Source: Erwinia_E haradaeae_F (GTDB taxonomy: Bacteria > Pseudomonadota > Gammaproteobacteria > Enterobacterales > Enterobacteriaceae). Taken from it: 64,000 nucleotides of DNA. The notes below the pieces were generated by a model that had not been told where the DNA came from, made no database searches, and was given only the letters and a program-made list of their open reading frames with translations. Numbering within the stretch: position 1 is the stretch's first letter; each line of letters starts with the position of its first letter. The translations under genes were made by a program, and so were the position numbers. This document shows, piece after piece, positions 20,121-29,794 of this stretch. The stretch lies in NCBI RefSeq assembly GCF_900698855.1, contig NZ_LR217698.1:310001-374000 (forward strand). The letters run 5' to 3'.

Positions 20121-20867
20121 GTGATGTCGTTTGAAAAACAAGTTCAAAGTCGTGACAATCAGGAGTCACAGCCTCGACATGTAGCAATTATTATGGATGG
20201 TAATGGTCGCTGGGCAAGAAATCAAGGTAAGAGGCGTATTTCTGGTCATCAAGCGGGTATAGAATCCGTTCGTCGAGCTGTAAGTTTTTCTGTAAATCAT
20301 CATTTGGATGCATTAACATTATATGCATTTAGCAGAGAAAATTGGAATCGGCCTGCACAAGAGGTTATGGCTTTATTAGAACTTTTTATTTTGGTAATAG
20401 ACAGTGAAATAAACAGTTTGCATAAAAATAATGTTCGTTTAAAAATTATTGGTGATATTAGTCGTTTCAGTAGGCGCTTGCAAGATTCTATCTGCAGAGC
20501 TGAAGACAAAACTAAGAAAAATAAAGGATTAAGACTTAATATTGCTGCTAATTATGGCGGACGCTGGGATATTATCCATGGAGTCAGAAAAATAGCGTGG
20601 CAAGTTAAAGATGGTCTTCTTCAGCCGGAGCAAATTGAAGAAGAAACTTTAGGTGCACATCTCTGTCTGCATAAAATAGCACCTGTAGATCTAGTCATAA
20701 GAACTGGAGGAGAGTATCGCATTAGTAATTTTCTTCTATGGCAGATTGCTTATGCGGAATTTTGGTTTACAGATACTTTATGGCCAGATTTTGATGAATA
20801 TGTGTTTGAAGGCGCATTAAACGCATTTGCACAACGAGAGCGTCGTTTTGGTGGAACTAGTCTTTAA
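20121..20867 (+). CDS. uppS: Undecaprenyl diphosphate synthase
   Basis: Cis-prenyltransferase (also ispU) that extends farnesyl diphosphate with eight isopentenyl units to the C55 carrier for peptidoglycan and O-antigen. 248 residues (E. coli 253); numbering matches E. coli from the start. Catalytic D26 is in IIMDGNGRW, and the N74/R77 region reads FSRENWNRP (FSSENWNRP in E. coli). The C-terminal RTGGEYRISNFLLW has Tyr where E. coli has H199. ERRFGG near the end holds the metal-binding Glu. The start is GTG 20,121 or ATG 20,124; AAGGA at 20,106-20,110 favours the first. Confidence 0.96.
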   Translation: MMSFEKQVQSRDNQESQPRHVAIIMDGNGRWARNQGKRRISGHQAGIESVRRAVSFSVNHHLDALTLYAFSRENWNRPAQEVMALLELFILVIDSEINSLHKNNVRLKIIGDISRFSRRLQDSICRAEDKTKKNKGLRLNIAANYGGRWDIIHGVRKIAWQVKDGLLQPEQIEEETLGAHLCLHKIAPVDLVIRTGGEYRISNFLLWQIAYAEFWFTDTLWPDFDEYVFEGALNAFAQRERRFGGTSL

Positions 20868-20895
20868 TTTTTTATATTTTGGGAGATAGGGTTTT

Positions 20896-21756
20896 GTGTT
20901 ACAGTTGCGCTTAATTACTTCATGTATATTAATTCCTATTGTTATCTCAGGTTTATTTTGGTGTTCTCTCTCATGGTTTGCTTTTATTATGATGACAATC
21001 AGTATATTAGCGGCTTGGGAATGGACAGCGTTATCAGGACTGGTCTCTTGTAAAAAGAGACTAGGTATGACAATTTTGTTTGGTCTTATTATATTAATAT
21101 ATACACTATCTGAGGTATATAAATTGACATGGATGTTACATGGGTTTAATTATGTTAATGTTCTTCAGATCTCGTGTTTTTGGTGGATTATAGCTATTTT
21201 TTTAGTGTTATTCTATCCTATTTCATCTTTATTTTGGCGCACTTCATGTTCATTGCGCTTAATTTTTGGTTTACTAACTCTTCTGCCTTTTTTTGTCAGC
21301 ATGCTTGTTTTGAGGCAATATAATTATTTATTGGATCGTCATTCTGGTTCTTGGTTAATTCTTTATTTAATGTGTCTTATTTGGGGAATGGATTCTGGTG
21401 CTTATTTATCTGGTAAAAGATTTGGAAAAAATAAATTATCACCGCGAGTCTCAGAAGGTAAAACTTGGGAAGGTTTATTGGGTGGTTTACTGACTTCAAG
21501 TTTTATGTTTTATTTTGTGTATTTATTTGAGCCATTGAAGATTTCGTTTGTTTCTCTTTGTGTTTGTTCTCTATTATCTGTTTTAATATCGGTTTTTGGT
21601 GATTTAACGGAAAGTATGTTTAAACGTGAAGCTGGAATCAAAGATAGCAGTAATCTAATTCCGGGACACGGTGGTGTTCTTGATCGTATTGATAGCTTAA
21701 CGGCTGCAGCTCCAGTTTTTGCAAGTCTACAGTTGTTATTGGCAGGAGTATTCTAA
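20896..21756 (+). CDS. cdsA: Phosphatidate cytidylyltransferase
   Basis: Integral inner-membrane enzyme making CDP-diacylglycerol, the precursor of all membrane phospholipids. 286 residues (E. coli 285) with about seven to eight hydrophobic segments. The C-terminal family signature is complete: GKTWEGLLGG, GDLTESMFKREAGIKDSSNLIPGHGG and LDRIDSLTAA. The start is GTG at 20,896, with GGGAGATAGG upstream. Only 6 bp separate its stop from rseP, so the two are probably translated from one message. Confidence 0.97.
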   Translation: MLQLRLITSCILIPIVISGLFWCSLSWFAFIMMTISILAAWEWTALSGLVSCKKRLGMTILFGLIILIYTLSEVYKLTWMLHGFNYVNVLQISCFWWIIAIFLVLFYPISSLFWRTSCSLRLIFGLLTLLPFFVSMLVLRQYNYLLDRHSGSWLILYLMCLIWGMDSGAYLSGKRFGKNKLSPRVSEGKTWEGLLGGLLTSSFMFYFVYLFEPLKISFVSLCVCSLLSVLISVFGDLTESMFKREAGIKDSSNLIPGHGGVLDRIDSLTAAAPVFASLQLLLAGVF

Positions 21757-21762
21757 GAATAT

Positions 21763-23115
21763 ATGATACTTAATGCACTTTTGAATTTCATCGTTTTTAT
21801 TTTTTCAGTAGGACTTTTAATTGCTGTTCATGAATTTGGACACTTTTTAACAGCATGTTTATTTGGAGTTAAGGTAGAGCGTTTTTCAATTGGTTTTGGT
21901 AAAACGTTATTACGTTATGTAGATAAACAGGGCACCGAATATATACTTGCACTAATTCCTCTAGGTGGTTATGTTAAAATGTTGAACGTACGTTCAATTA
22001 GTATTACTTCTTCATTTTCCTCTCGGGCTTTTAATAAAAAAAATATATTACAACGGATGGCTATTATTATAGCTGGTCCTCTTGCTAATTTTATTTTTTC
22101 TGTTTTTCTTTATTGGATAATATTTATTATTGGGATGCCTGGTGTTCGTCCAGTGATTGATAGAATTACAATTAGCTCGCCTGCAGAAGAAGCACATTTT
22201 ACTAGAGGAATGGAAATAAAGGCTGTTGATGGCATAATTACTCCTGATTGGGATGCTGTTCGTATGGCTTTTCTAAAAAAGATTGGTGATGATACAGCTC
22301 GTGTTACTGTTACGTCTCTGGGAAGAAAGAATAATAGCGAAAAAATTATTAACTTGCGTTCTTTTAAAGGCAATATAGATAAGAAGGATTTTATGCAATT
22401 GCTAGGTATGGAAGGGCCTGGTCCCCATATTGATTTAGTATTGGATCAGGTAGAGAAGAATTCTGCGGCAAGTCGTGCAGGCTTGCGACCTGGTGATATA
22501 ATTGTTAAAGTTTCTGGTAAACTTGAGACGACATGGAATCATTTTGCTGAGATAGTTCGAGATAATCCAAATAAAGCGTTATATATTGAAGTAGAAAGGG
22601 CGGGTAGTAATGTGCGGTTAGTGTTAACACCAGACATTAATTTTAATAAGAAGAATCAAGGATTTGCTGGACTAGTTCCTCGGGTAAGACCTTTATCTGA
22701 AGAGTATAGAATAACATACCAGTACCTACCATTGGTAGCTTTGGGTAAAGCGGTGTCTCAAACCTGGCAGTTTATTCAGTTGACAGTCAATATATTAAGT
22801 AAACTAGTTAACGGTGAGATAGGTCTCAGTAATCTCAGCGGTCCTATTTCGATTGCGCAGAGCGCAGGGCAGTCAGTAGAGTATGGTTTTAAATATTATC
22901 TAATGTTTCTTGCTCGGATCAGCGTCAACCTGGGGGTGATGAATTTATTGCCACTGTTGGGTTTAGATGGCGGACATCTTTTGTGTTTATTAATTGAAAA
23001 AATAAAAGGTCAACCGTTGTCTCAGGGCGTGCAGGAATTTAGTTATCGCATTAGTTTTATTATACTGATCATCTTAATGGGACTGGCGATTTTCAATGAT
23101 TTTTCATATTTCTGA
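21763..23115 (+). CDS. rseP: Site-2 zinc metalloprotease RseP
   Basis: Intramembrane protease of the inner membrane that in E. coli cleaves RseA to release sigma-E and also clears signal-peptide remnants. 450 residues, exactly as E. coli. The zinc motif HEFGH is in the first membrane segment, two tandem PDZ domains follow (about 115-310), and LLGLDGGH in the last third supplies the third zinc ligand. Sits between cdsA and bamA, as in E. coli. No rpoE or rseA is in the window; remnant-peptide removal may be the reason it is kept (inference). Confidence 0.97.
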   Translation: MILNALLNFIVFIFSVGLLIAVHEFGHFLTACLFGVKVERFSIGFGKTLLRYVDKQGTEYILALIPLGGYVKMLNVRSISITSSFSSRAFNKKNILQRMAIIIAGPLANFIFSVFLYWIIFIIGMPGVRPVIDRITISSPAEEAHFTRGMEIKAVDGIITPDWDAVRMAFLKKIGDDTARVTVTSLGRKNNSEKIINLRSFKGNIDKKDFMQLLGMEGPGPHIDLVLDQVEKNSAASRAGLRPGDIIVKVSGKLETTWNHFAEIVRDNPNKALYIEVERAGSNVRLVLTPDINFNKKNQGFAGLVPRVRPLSEEYRITYQYLPLVALGKAVSQTWQFIQLTVNILSKLVNGEIGLSNLSGPISIAQSAGQSVEYGFKYYLMFLARISVNLGVMNLLPLLGLDGGHLLCLLIEKIKGQPLSQGVQEFSYRISFIILIILMGLAIFNDFSYF

Positions 23116-23169
23116 TTTATTGACCGGTAAATGAGCAATGAGCATTAAACTGGCGGTATTTATTAAAGG

Positions 23170-25581
23170 GTGGAGATGAAACATTTTCTTATAGCTTCGC
23201 TGCTTTTAAGCAGCGCTACTGTATATGGTGCAGATGGATTTGTAGTTAAGAATATTTCTTTTGATGGACTACAGAGAGTCTCGTCTGAGACAGTATTGCA
23301 TAATATGACTATCCATGTTGGTGATACTGCTTCTAATGTAGATTTGGGAAATACTATTCATGCACTTTTTTCGACTGGTTACTTTGACGATGTTCATATT
23401 TTACGTGATGGTTATACACTTATCGTTCGTGTGAAAGAGCGTCCTACGATTTCTAGTATTACTTTTTATGGAAATAAAGTAGTGCAGGATACAATTTTAA
23501 GGCAGAGCCTTAATTCTTCTGGTGTGCGTGTGGGTGAGATTTTTGATTGTTCTGCTGTCACTGCGATTAAAAAAGGATTAGAAAATTTCTATTATAGTAT
23601 TGGTCGATATACTGCAACAGTTAGAGTAGAAACCATTCCTTTGTCATTCAATCGTGTTGATTTAAGGTTAGTTTTCTCTGAAGGTATTGCAGCAAAAATT
23701 AAACAGATAAATATCGTTGGAAATAAAGAATTCAGTTTTAATCAGTTAATTTCAAATTTTAAACTGCATGAGAAGGGAGCCTGGTGGAATATTATTCGTG
23801 ACGGCAAATACCAGACTCAGCAATTATCTGGAGATTTGGATAGTTTACGCAACTTTTATTTGTGCCGGGGGTATGCTAGGTTTAATATTGATTCTTCTCA
23901 GATTAGTTTAACACCAGATAAAAAGAATATTTATATTACTATAAATATTACTGAAGGTCAAAAATACATATTATCTGGTATCACAATAAGTAATCATCTA
24001 GAAGGGAATTTTCCAGATCTAAAAACTCTAACGAGAGTAAAATCTAATGAGTTTTATGACTGGGAAAAAATTGCTCATATACAAGATAAAATAAAACAAA
24101 TATTGGGTAAAGATGGCTATGCTTATCCACATGTTGAAACTAAATTAGATATTGATGATATCAAGCATACTGTTAATGCATATTTTCATGTAGATAGGGG
24201 GCATCGTTACTATGTCAATCAAGTACGTTTCAAGGGAAATTACAATTCTAAAGACGCAGTATTAAGACGCGAGATGCGACAGATGGAGGGGTCTTGGTTT
24301 GGTAGAGATCTTGTGGATCAAGGAAGAGAGCATTTATCTCGTCTTGGTTATTTTACAACAGTAACTTCTCATATATCTCCAGTTCCTGGATCGTTAGACC
24401 AAGTTGATGTTGTTTATGAGGTTAAAGAGCAGAATACTGGTACTATTAATTTAGGCTTTGGTTATGGCACGGAAAGCGGAGTTAGCTTTCAAGCTGGTGT
24501 AACTCAGGATAACTGGTTAGGTACTGGAAATACAATTGCTCTTAACAGTACTAAAAATGATTACTTGACGTATGCCTCATTTGCCTTGACTGATCCTTAT
24601 TTCACAATTTCTGGTATAAGTCTTCGTGGTCGTATATTTTATAATGATTTTAAAGCAAATGATGCTGATTTATCCGATTATAAAAATAAAAACTATGGGT
24701 TAGATACTACATTGGGTTTACCGATGAGTAAAGCCAATACACTTCGTATTGGAATGGGATATCAACATCACGCTATTTCTCATATGAAACCACAGGTGTC
24801 TATGTGGCGTTACCTTGGCTCTATTGGTCCATACCCTTCCCTTTCTTCTGACGCGGCTTTTTCTGTAGATGATATAGCATTTGATTACGGATGGACCTAT
24901 AAAACTATTGATCATGGTTTTTTTCCTACAACTGGTCACAGTGTGAGTTTTAATGGGAAAATTACAGTACCAGGTTCAGATAACTGTTTTTATAAATTTA
25001 CGCTTGATGCACAGAAATATATTCCGATTAATCAATCTAGAAGCTGGATTTTTTTAGGTCGCAGTCGTCTAGGCTATGGAGATGGAATTGGTAAAAAAGA
25101 ATTACCTTTTTATGAGAATTTTTATGCTGGTGGTTTAAGTACGGTACGTGGTTTTCGTTCTAATACAATTGGACCTAAAGCTGTCTACTATAATACTAGT
25201 ACTTCTAAATGTTCTACTATTCATCCTAATGGAATCTGTCATTCTAATGACGCGGTTGGTGGAAATGCCATGGCTGTTGTGAGCTCTGAGTTAATTACAC
25301 CGACTCCACTTATTGATGTAAAATACTCTAATTCTATTCGGACCTCTTTGTTTATAGATGCAGGAACTTTATGGGATACTCATTGGGTAAAAATTACGGA
25401 TACAGATCTAGTTCACATTCCTGATTATAGCCAACCTGGTAGTTTACGTATCTCAACTGGTCTTTCGGTGCAATGGATGTCACCTATTGGTCCTCTAGTA
25501 TTTTCTTATTCTCATCCTTTCAAAAAACGCCATGGTGATCAGACTGAGCCATTTCAGTTTCATTTTGGGAAAATATGGTAA
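23170..25581 (+). CDS. bamA: Outer-membrane protein assembly factor BamA
   Basis: Omp85-family core of the BAM machine that folds beta-barrels into the outer membrane. 803 residues (E. coli 810). A signal peptide ends at VYGA (about residue 20), five POTRA domains follow to about 420, then a 16-strand barrel with the loop-6 motif VRGFRSN and the terminal FHFGKIW strand. The homologous start is GTG at 23,170 (MEMKHFLIAS, compare MAMKKLLIAS); ATG at 23,176 is the alternative and has the better-spaced AAGGG. Next to skp, which hands over its clients. Confidence 0.97.
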   Translation: MEMKHFLIASLLLSSATVYGADGFVVKNISFDGLQRVSSETVLHNMTIHVGDTASNVDLGNTIHALFSTGYFDDVHILRDGYTLIVRVKERPTISSITFYGNKVVQDTILRQSLNSSGVRVGEIFDCSAVTAIKKGLENFYYSIGRYTATVRVETIPLSFNRVDLRLVFSEGIAAKIKQINIVGNKEFSFNQLISNFKLHEKGAWWNIIRDGKYQTQQLSGDLDSLRNFYLCRGYARFNIDSSQISLTPDKKNIYITINITEGQKYILSGITISNHLEGNFPDLKTLTRVKSNEFYDWEKIAHIQDKIKQILGKDGYAYPHVETKLDIDDIKHTVNAYFHVDRGHRYYVNQVRFKGNYNSKDAVLRREMRQMEGSWFGRDLVDQGREHLSRLGYFTTVTSHISPVPGSLDQVDVVYEVKEQNTGTINLGFGYGTESGVSFQAGVTQDNWLGTGNTIALNSTKNDYLTYASFALTDPYFTISGISLRGRIFYNDFKANDADLSDYKNKNYGLDTTLGLPMSKANTLRIGMGYQHHAISHMKPQVSMWRYLGSIGPYPSLSSDAAFSVDDIAFDYGWTYKTIDHGFFPTTGHSVSFNGKITVPGSDNCFYKFTLDAQKYIPINQSRSWIFLGRSRLGYGDGIGKKELPFYENFYAGGLSTVRGFRSNTIGPKAVYYNTSTSKCSTIHPNGICHSNDAVGGNAMAVVSSELITPTPLIDVKYSNSIRTSLFIDAGTLWDTHWVKITDTDLVHIPDYSQPGSLRISTGLSVQWMSPIGPLVFSYSHPFKKRHGDQTEPFQFHFGKIW

Positions 25582-25721
25582 GTAATTATTAATCCTAAAA
25601 TTCAGGCTGGATATTTTATTTCTCAGTGAATACGATAGCTCATACATACTTGATTGTAAATCATAATAAAATTAGTATTTGTTTTTAATTTAACAACAGT
25701 AAAAGTGAAAGGAGTTTAAAA

Positions 25722-26219
25722 GTGAAACAGTTTTTTTATATTGCAGGTTTAAGTTTATCTTTAGTTATTTCTGCAATGGCTGAAGCTTCTGATAAAATTG
25801 GTGTGGTGAATATGTCTAGTATTTTTCAACAGCTTCCCGAACGCGCTGCTGCCGCACAGAAATTGGAAAATGAGTTTAAAGAACGCACTGCAGAATTACA
25901 GGGCATGGAGAATGAGCTTCAAACTAAAATACGTCATCTTCAGCGTGATGGACTTACGATGAAGCCCAGTGAGCGAATTAACATGGAGCAAGAGGTAATA
26001 CAAAAAAGAGAAGCTTTTTCAAATAAAGTTCAGATATTTGATCAGGATAATCGTCGTCGTCAAATTGAAGAACGTAATAAAATATTAGACAGGATCCAAA
26101 ATGCTGTGAAGAAAATTGCTCGTATTCAAGGGTATGATATTGTATTTGATCAAAATACTGTAGCCTATTCTGTTCAATCTAAAGACATCACTGATGATGT
26201 TTTAAAACAGGTTCAATAA
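25722..26219 (+). CDS. skp: Periplasmic chaperone Skp
   Basis: Trimeric jellyfish-shaped chaperone (OmpH/HlpA) that holds unfolded outer-membrane proteins on the way to BamA. 165 residues (E. coli 161). A signal peptide of about 22 residues (MKQFFYIAGLSLSLVISAMA) is followed by the oligomerisation strands and two long helical arms rich in Glu, Lys and Gln, ending DDVLKQVQ. The start is GTG at 25,722 with GGAG at 25,711-25,714. lpxD begins 3 bp after its stop. Confidence 0.96.
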   Translation: MKQFFYIAGLSLSLVISAMAEASDKIGVVNMSSIFQQLPERAAAAQKLENEFKERTAELQGMENELQTKIRHLQRDGLTMKPSERINMEQEVIQKREAFSNKVQIFDQDNRRRQIEERNKILDRIQNAVKKIARIQGYDIVFDQNTVAYSVQSKDITDDVLKQVQ

Positions 26220-26222
26220 TTT

Positions 26223-27245
26223 ATGTTTTCAATTCGACTAGCTGAATTAGCCCAGCAGTTGGATGCGGAATTGCATGGTAATGGTGATATTGCGATTTCT
26301 GGGATTGCTTCTATAGAATCTGCTAAAACCGGTCAGATTACTTTCCTTTCAAGTAGGCGTTATCGTAATAAGCTTCTAACATGCCAGGCTTCAGCGGTAG
26401 TTTTAACCCCATCAGATATAAGATTTTTTAATGGGTCCTCGCTGGTAGTTAAAAATCCCTATTTAACATATGCTCGTATAGCGCAATTTTTTGATAGCAC
26501 GCCAAAATCAGATATAGGAATTGCGCCTAGTTCGGTTATCCATGATACAGTCCAATTTGGTAAAAATATTTCAATTGGTGCCAATGTAGTAATTGAATCT
26601 GATGTAGTGTTAGGAGATCATGTTGTAATTGGTGCCGGCTGTTTTATAGGGAAAAAGACTCATATTGGTTCAGGAAGTCGCTTATTGGCAAATGTTTCAA
26701 TTTATCATGCAGTTAATATTGGTTGTGATTGCCTTATTCAGTCAGGTGCTGTAATAGGTTCTGATGGTTTTGGATACGCAAAGGATGGCGAAGCGTGGGT
26801 TAAAATTCCGCAACTAGGTACGGTCATTATTGGACACCGAGTGGAGATAGGTGCGTGTACAACTATTGATCGTGGTTCTCTGGATAACACTTATATTGGC
26901 AATGATGTTGTCATAGATAATCACTGTCAGATCGCACATAATGTAATCATTGGAAATAATACTGCTATAGCTGGCGGTGTAGTCATGGCGGGTAGTCTTA
27001 AAATTGGTTGCTATTGCATGATTGGTGGTGCCAGCGTTATTAATGGTCATATAGAGATTTGCGATAAAGTCACAGTGACAGGAATGGGCATGGTGATGAG
27101 ATCTATTACTGAGCCTGGGATATATTCTTCTGGTATTCCTGTACAGCCTAATAGGGTTTGGCGTAAAACTACAGTATTAGTAATGAATATCGAGGACATA
27201 AGACAACGTTTAAACATTATCGAAAATAAAATTGATAAAGAGTAA
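26223..27245 (+). CDS. lpxD: UDP-3-O-acylglucosamine N-acyltransferase LpxD
   Basis: Third step of lipid A synthesis: adds the N-linked hydroxyacyl chain from acyl carrier protein. 340 residues (E. coli 341). N-terminal uridine-binding domain (about 1-100), then a left-handed beta-helix of hexapeptide repeats, then a C-terminal helical tail. The catalytic histidine lies in NHCQIAHNVIIG, with IGSDGFGYAKD upstream of it. Tightly placed between skp and fabZ. With lpxA and lpxB in the same run it shows that lipid A is still made. Confidence 0.97.
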   Translation: MFSIRLAELAQQLDAELHGNGDIAISGIASIESAKTGQITFLSSRRYRNKLLTCQASAVVLTPSDIRFFNGSSLVVKNPYLTYARIAQFFDSTPKSDIGIAPSSVIHDTVQFGKNISIGANVVIESDVVLGDHVVIGAGCFIGKKTHIGSGSRLLANVSIYHAVNIGCDCLIQSGAVIGSDGFGYAKDGEAWVKIPQLGTVIIGHRVEIGACTTIDRGSLDNTYIGNDVVIDNHCQIAHNVIIGNNTAIAGGVVMAGSLKIGCYCMIGGASVINGHIEICDKVTVTGMGMVMRSITEPGIYSSGIPVQPNRVWRKTTVLVMNIEDIRQRLNIIENKIDKE

Positions 27246-27397
27246 AAACATCATAATAAACATGATCAATTTTTGATAAAGCATATGTACAGAAAGAAAA
27301 GTATGAGGTCTAGACATGATTTTTGGCCTAAAGAAAAATAAATTATTACAGGTCGTTTTATTCCAGCCATAAGATTTTTCAGGACAGGAAGAGTATT

Positions 27398-27853
27398 TTG
27401 AATACTAAAACTCATACTCTAAAAATTGAAGAGATTATTGAATTACTACCACATCGTTATCCATTTTTACTAGTTGATCGAGTCATTGATTTTGAAAAAA
27501 ACAAGTATCTCCGAGCAGTTAAGAATGTATCAGTTAATGAACCGTTTTTTCAGGGGCATTTTCCTGGTAAACCTATCTTCCCAGGTGTCTTAATTCTTGA
27601 GGCTATGGCTCAAGCCACTGGTATTCTTGCATTTAAAAGTGTTGGTCAATTAAAACCAGGCGAACTTTATTATTTTGCTGGTATTAATCAAGCACGATTT
27701 AAACGACCTGTTGTGCCAGGTGATCAAATGATTATGGAAGTGACTTTTGAAAAAACCCGTCGTGGATTAACGCGTTTCAAAGGGTGGGCTGCCGTAGATG
27801 GTAAAATTGTCTGCGAAGCAACAATGATGTGTGCTCGAAGCCGGGAGGTCTAG
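27398..27853 (+). CDS. fabZ: 3-hydroxyacyl-ACP dehydratase FabZ
   Basis: Hot-dog-fold dehydratase of fatty-acid elongation; competes with LpxA for hydroxymyristoyl-ACP. 151 residues, equal to E. coli, and very conserved: LLPHRYPFLLVDRV, the catalytic His in QGHFPGKPIFPG and the catalytic Glu in LILEAMAQ. The start is TTG at 27,398 with AGGAAGAG before it; I recall E. coli fabZ also using TTG, so this start seems ancestral. 152 bp after lpxD. GGGAGG in its last codons serves as ribosome binding site for lpxA. Confidence 0.97.
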   Translation: MNTKTHTLKIEEIIELLPHRYPFLLVDRVIDFEKNKYLRAVKNVSVNEPFFQGHFPGKPIFPGVLILEAMAQATGILAFKSVGQLKPGELYYFAGINQARFKRPVVPGDQMIMEVTFEKTRRGLTRFKGWAAVDGKIVCEATMMCARSREV

Positions 27854-27856
27854 CTG

Positions 27857-28645
27857 GTGATTGATGCTACAGCCGTTATTCATCCCAGTGCAATTATTGA
27901 GGCAGGTGCTGTGATTGGTGCAGGTGTTCAGATTCATCCTTTTTGTATTATTGGTTCTCATGTTAGTATCGGGGAAGGGACGGTGCTAAAATCCCATGTC
28001 GTAGTTAATGGTCATACCTGCATTGGGAAAAATAATACTTTGTGGTCATTTACTTCAGTAGGTGAAGTTAATCAGGATCGAAAATATACTGGTGAACCAA
28101 CGAGAGTGGAAATTGGCGATCGTAATCATATTCGTGAAAGCGTGACAATTCATCGCGGAACTACACAATCAAATGGGATAACGCGTATTGGTAATGACAA
28201 CCTTTTGATGGTAAATGCGCATATTGCTCATGATTGTGTTATTGGTAATCATTGTATTTTAGCTAATAACGCGACATTAGCTGGGCACGTGATCGTCGAT
28301 GATTTTGCAATCATTGGAGGTATGACAGCGGTGCATCAATTTTGTATTATCGGATCTTATGTTATGGTAGGTGGATGTTCTGGTGTAACTCAGGATGTGC
28401 CTCCTTATGTTATTGCACAAGGTAATCATGCTAGGCCTTTTGGGATCAATCTTGTTGGATTAAAACGTCATGGATTTAGTACAGATGCGCTACGAGCGAT
28501 ACGCTCTGCATATAAGATACTGTATCGAAGTGGTAAGACATTAGATACAGTGAAGCCAGAGATTGCTCGTATTGCAAATTTACATCCGGAAGTTCAGCCG
28601 TTCTACGATTTTTTTGCTCGATCTACTAGAGGTTTGATTCGTTAA
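27857..28645 (+). CDS. lpxA: UDP-N-acetylglucosamine acyltransferase LpxA
   Basis: First step of lipid A synthesis. Trimeric left-handed beta-helix; 262 residues, identical in length to E. coli. The catalytic histidine is in NAHIAHDCVIG, and the acyl-chain ruler region GGMTAVHQFCIIGSYVMVGG is intact. The start is GTG at 27,857, 3 bp after the fabZ stop. lpxB follows after 3 bp. The lpxD-fabZ-lpxA-lpxB order is ancestral. Confidence 0.97.
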   Translation: MIDATAVIHPSAIIEAGAVIGAGVQIHPFCIIGSHVSIGEGTVLKSHVVVNGHTCIGKNNTLWSFTSVGEVNQDRKYTGEPTRVEIGDRNHIRESVTIHRGTTQSNGITRIGNDNLLMVNAHIAHDCVIGNHCILANNATLAGHVIVDDFAIIGGMTAVHQFCIIGSYVMVGGCSGVTQDVPPYVIAQGNHARPFGINLVGLKRHGFSTDALRAIRSAYKILYRSGKTLDTVKPEIARIANLHPEVQPFYDFFARSTRGLIR

Positions 28646-28648
28646 GTT

Positions 28649-29794
28649 ATGTCGAATAATATATTAACTATTGCTCTTGTTGCTGGAGAGATTTCTGGTG
28701 ATATGCTCGGTGCAGGACTTATTCGGGCGATAAAAGAAAAACATTCTAATGTGCGTTTTATAGGTGTGGCTGGTCCTCTAATGAAGTCTGAGGGATGCTT
28801 GGCATGGTATGACATAGAAGAATTAGAGGTTATGGGCATTGTGGAAATTGTAGGGCGCCTGCGTCGTTTATTATATATTCGACGTGATTTGGCACGTCGT
28901 CTTATTCTTTTGCAACCCAATGTATTTATTGGTATTGATTCACCTGATTTTAACCTCACCTTGGAAGGTTGTCTTAAACGGAATGGGATTCGTACGATTC
29001 ACTATGTTAGCCCATCATTATGGGCGTGGAGACAAAAACGTATTGTTACTATTGGGCGTGTAACTGATCTTGTTTTGGTGTTATTACCATTTGAAAAAGT
29101 TTTGTATGATCGCTGGAATGTTTCTTGTTGTTTTATCGGTCACCCCATGGCTGATTTGATTCCTATTAAGCCAGATAAGTTATCTATACGACAAAAGCTT
29201 GGTATTGATTCAGATTCTTTATGTCTAGCTTTATTACCGGGAAGTCGTAGTTCTGAGATTGATATGTTAAGTGAAGATTTCCTGAAAACAGCAATAATAT
29301 TGCAGGAAAAACATCCAAATCTTCAGGTGATTGCACCGTTAGTTAACTCTCAGAGACGTTTGCAATTTAAAAAAATTAAGGATCGAGTAGCACCTACATT
29401 ACAAGTACATTTTTTAGATGGTAAAGGACCTCTGGCCATGCAAGCCAGTGATGTTGCTTTATTAGCTTCTGGAACAGCTACGTTAGAATGCATGTTAGCC
29501 AAATGCCCGATGGTAGTAAGCTACCGTATGAAACCCTTTACGTTTTGGTTAGCTAAGCGTTTAGTAAAAACTAGTTACGTTTCACTTCCTAACTTATTAT
29601 CTAATTCTACTTTGGTCCCAGAGTTATTGCAAGAGAAGTGTCAACCAAAACACCTTGCAGCTGCACTGGATCCTTTTCTTATTAATCCGAAGATATGTCC
29701 TTTTTTATTAACTACCTTTACTGAGTTACATCATAAAATTCGACAGAACTCTAATGAAAGTGCGGCGAAAGCAGTGCTAGAGTTTTGCCAATAA
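28649..29794 (+). CDS. lpxB: Lipid-A-disaccharide synthase LpxB
   Basis: Family GT19 glycosyltransferase that joins UDP-diacylglucosamine and lipid X at the inner membrane. 381 residues (E. coli 382). The N-terminal VAGEISGDMLGAGLI, the central YVSPSLWAWRQKR and LLPGSRSSEI, and the C-terminal ASGTATLE nucleotide site are present. ATG at 28,649. In E. coli rnhB follows; here there is a 551-bp gap to dnaE without any recognisable rnhB. Confidence 0.97.
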   Translation: MSNNILTIALVAGEISGDMLGAGLIRAIKEKHSNVRFIGVAGPLMKSEGCLAWYDIEELEVMGIVEIVGRLRRLLYIRRDLARRLILLQPNVFIGIDSPDFNLTLEGCLKRNGIRTIHYVSPSLWAWRQKRIVTIGRVTDLVLVLLPFEKVLYDRWNVSCCFIGHPMADLIPIKPDKLSIRQKLGIDSDSLCLALLPGSRSSEIDMLSEDFLKTAIILQEKHPNLQVIAPLVNSQRRLQFKKIKDRVAPTLQVHFLDGKGPLAMQASDVALLASGTATLECMLAKCPMVVSYRMKPFTFWLAKRLVKTSYVSLPNLLSNSTLVPELLQEKCQPKHLAAALDPFLINPKICPFLLTTFTELHHKIRQNSNESAAKAVLEFCQ

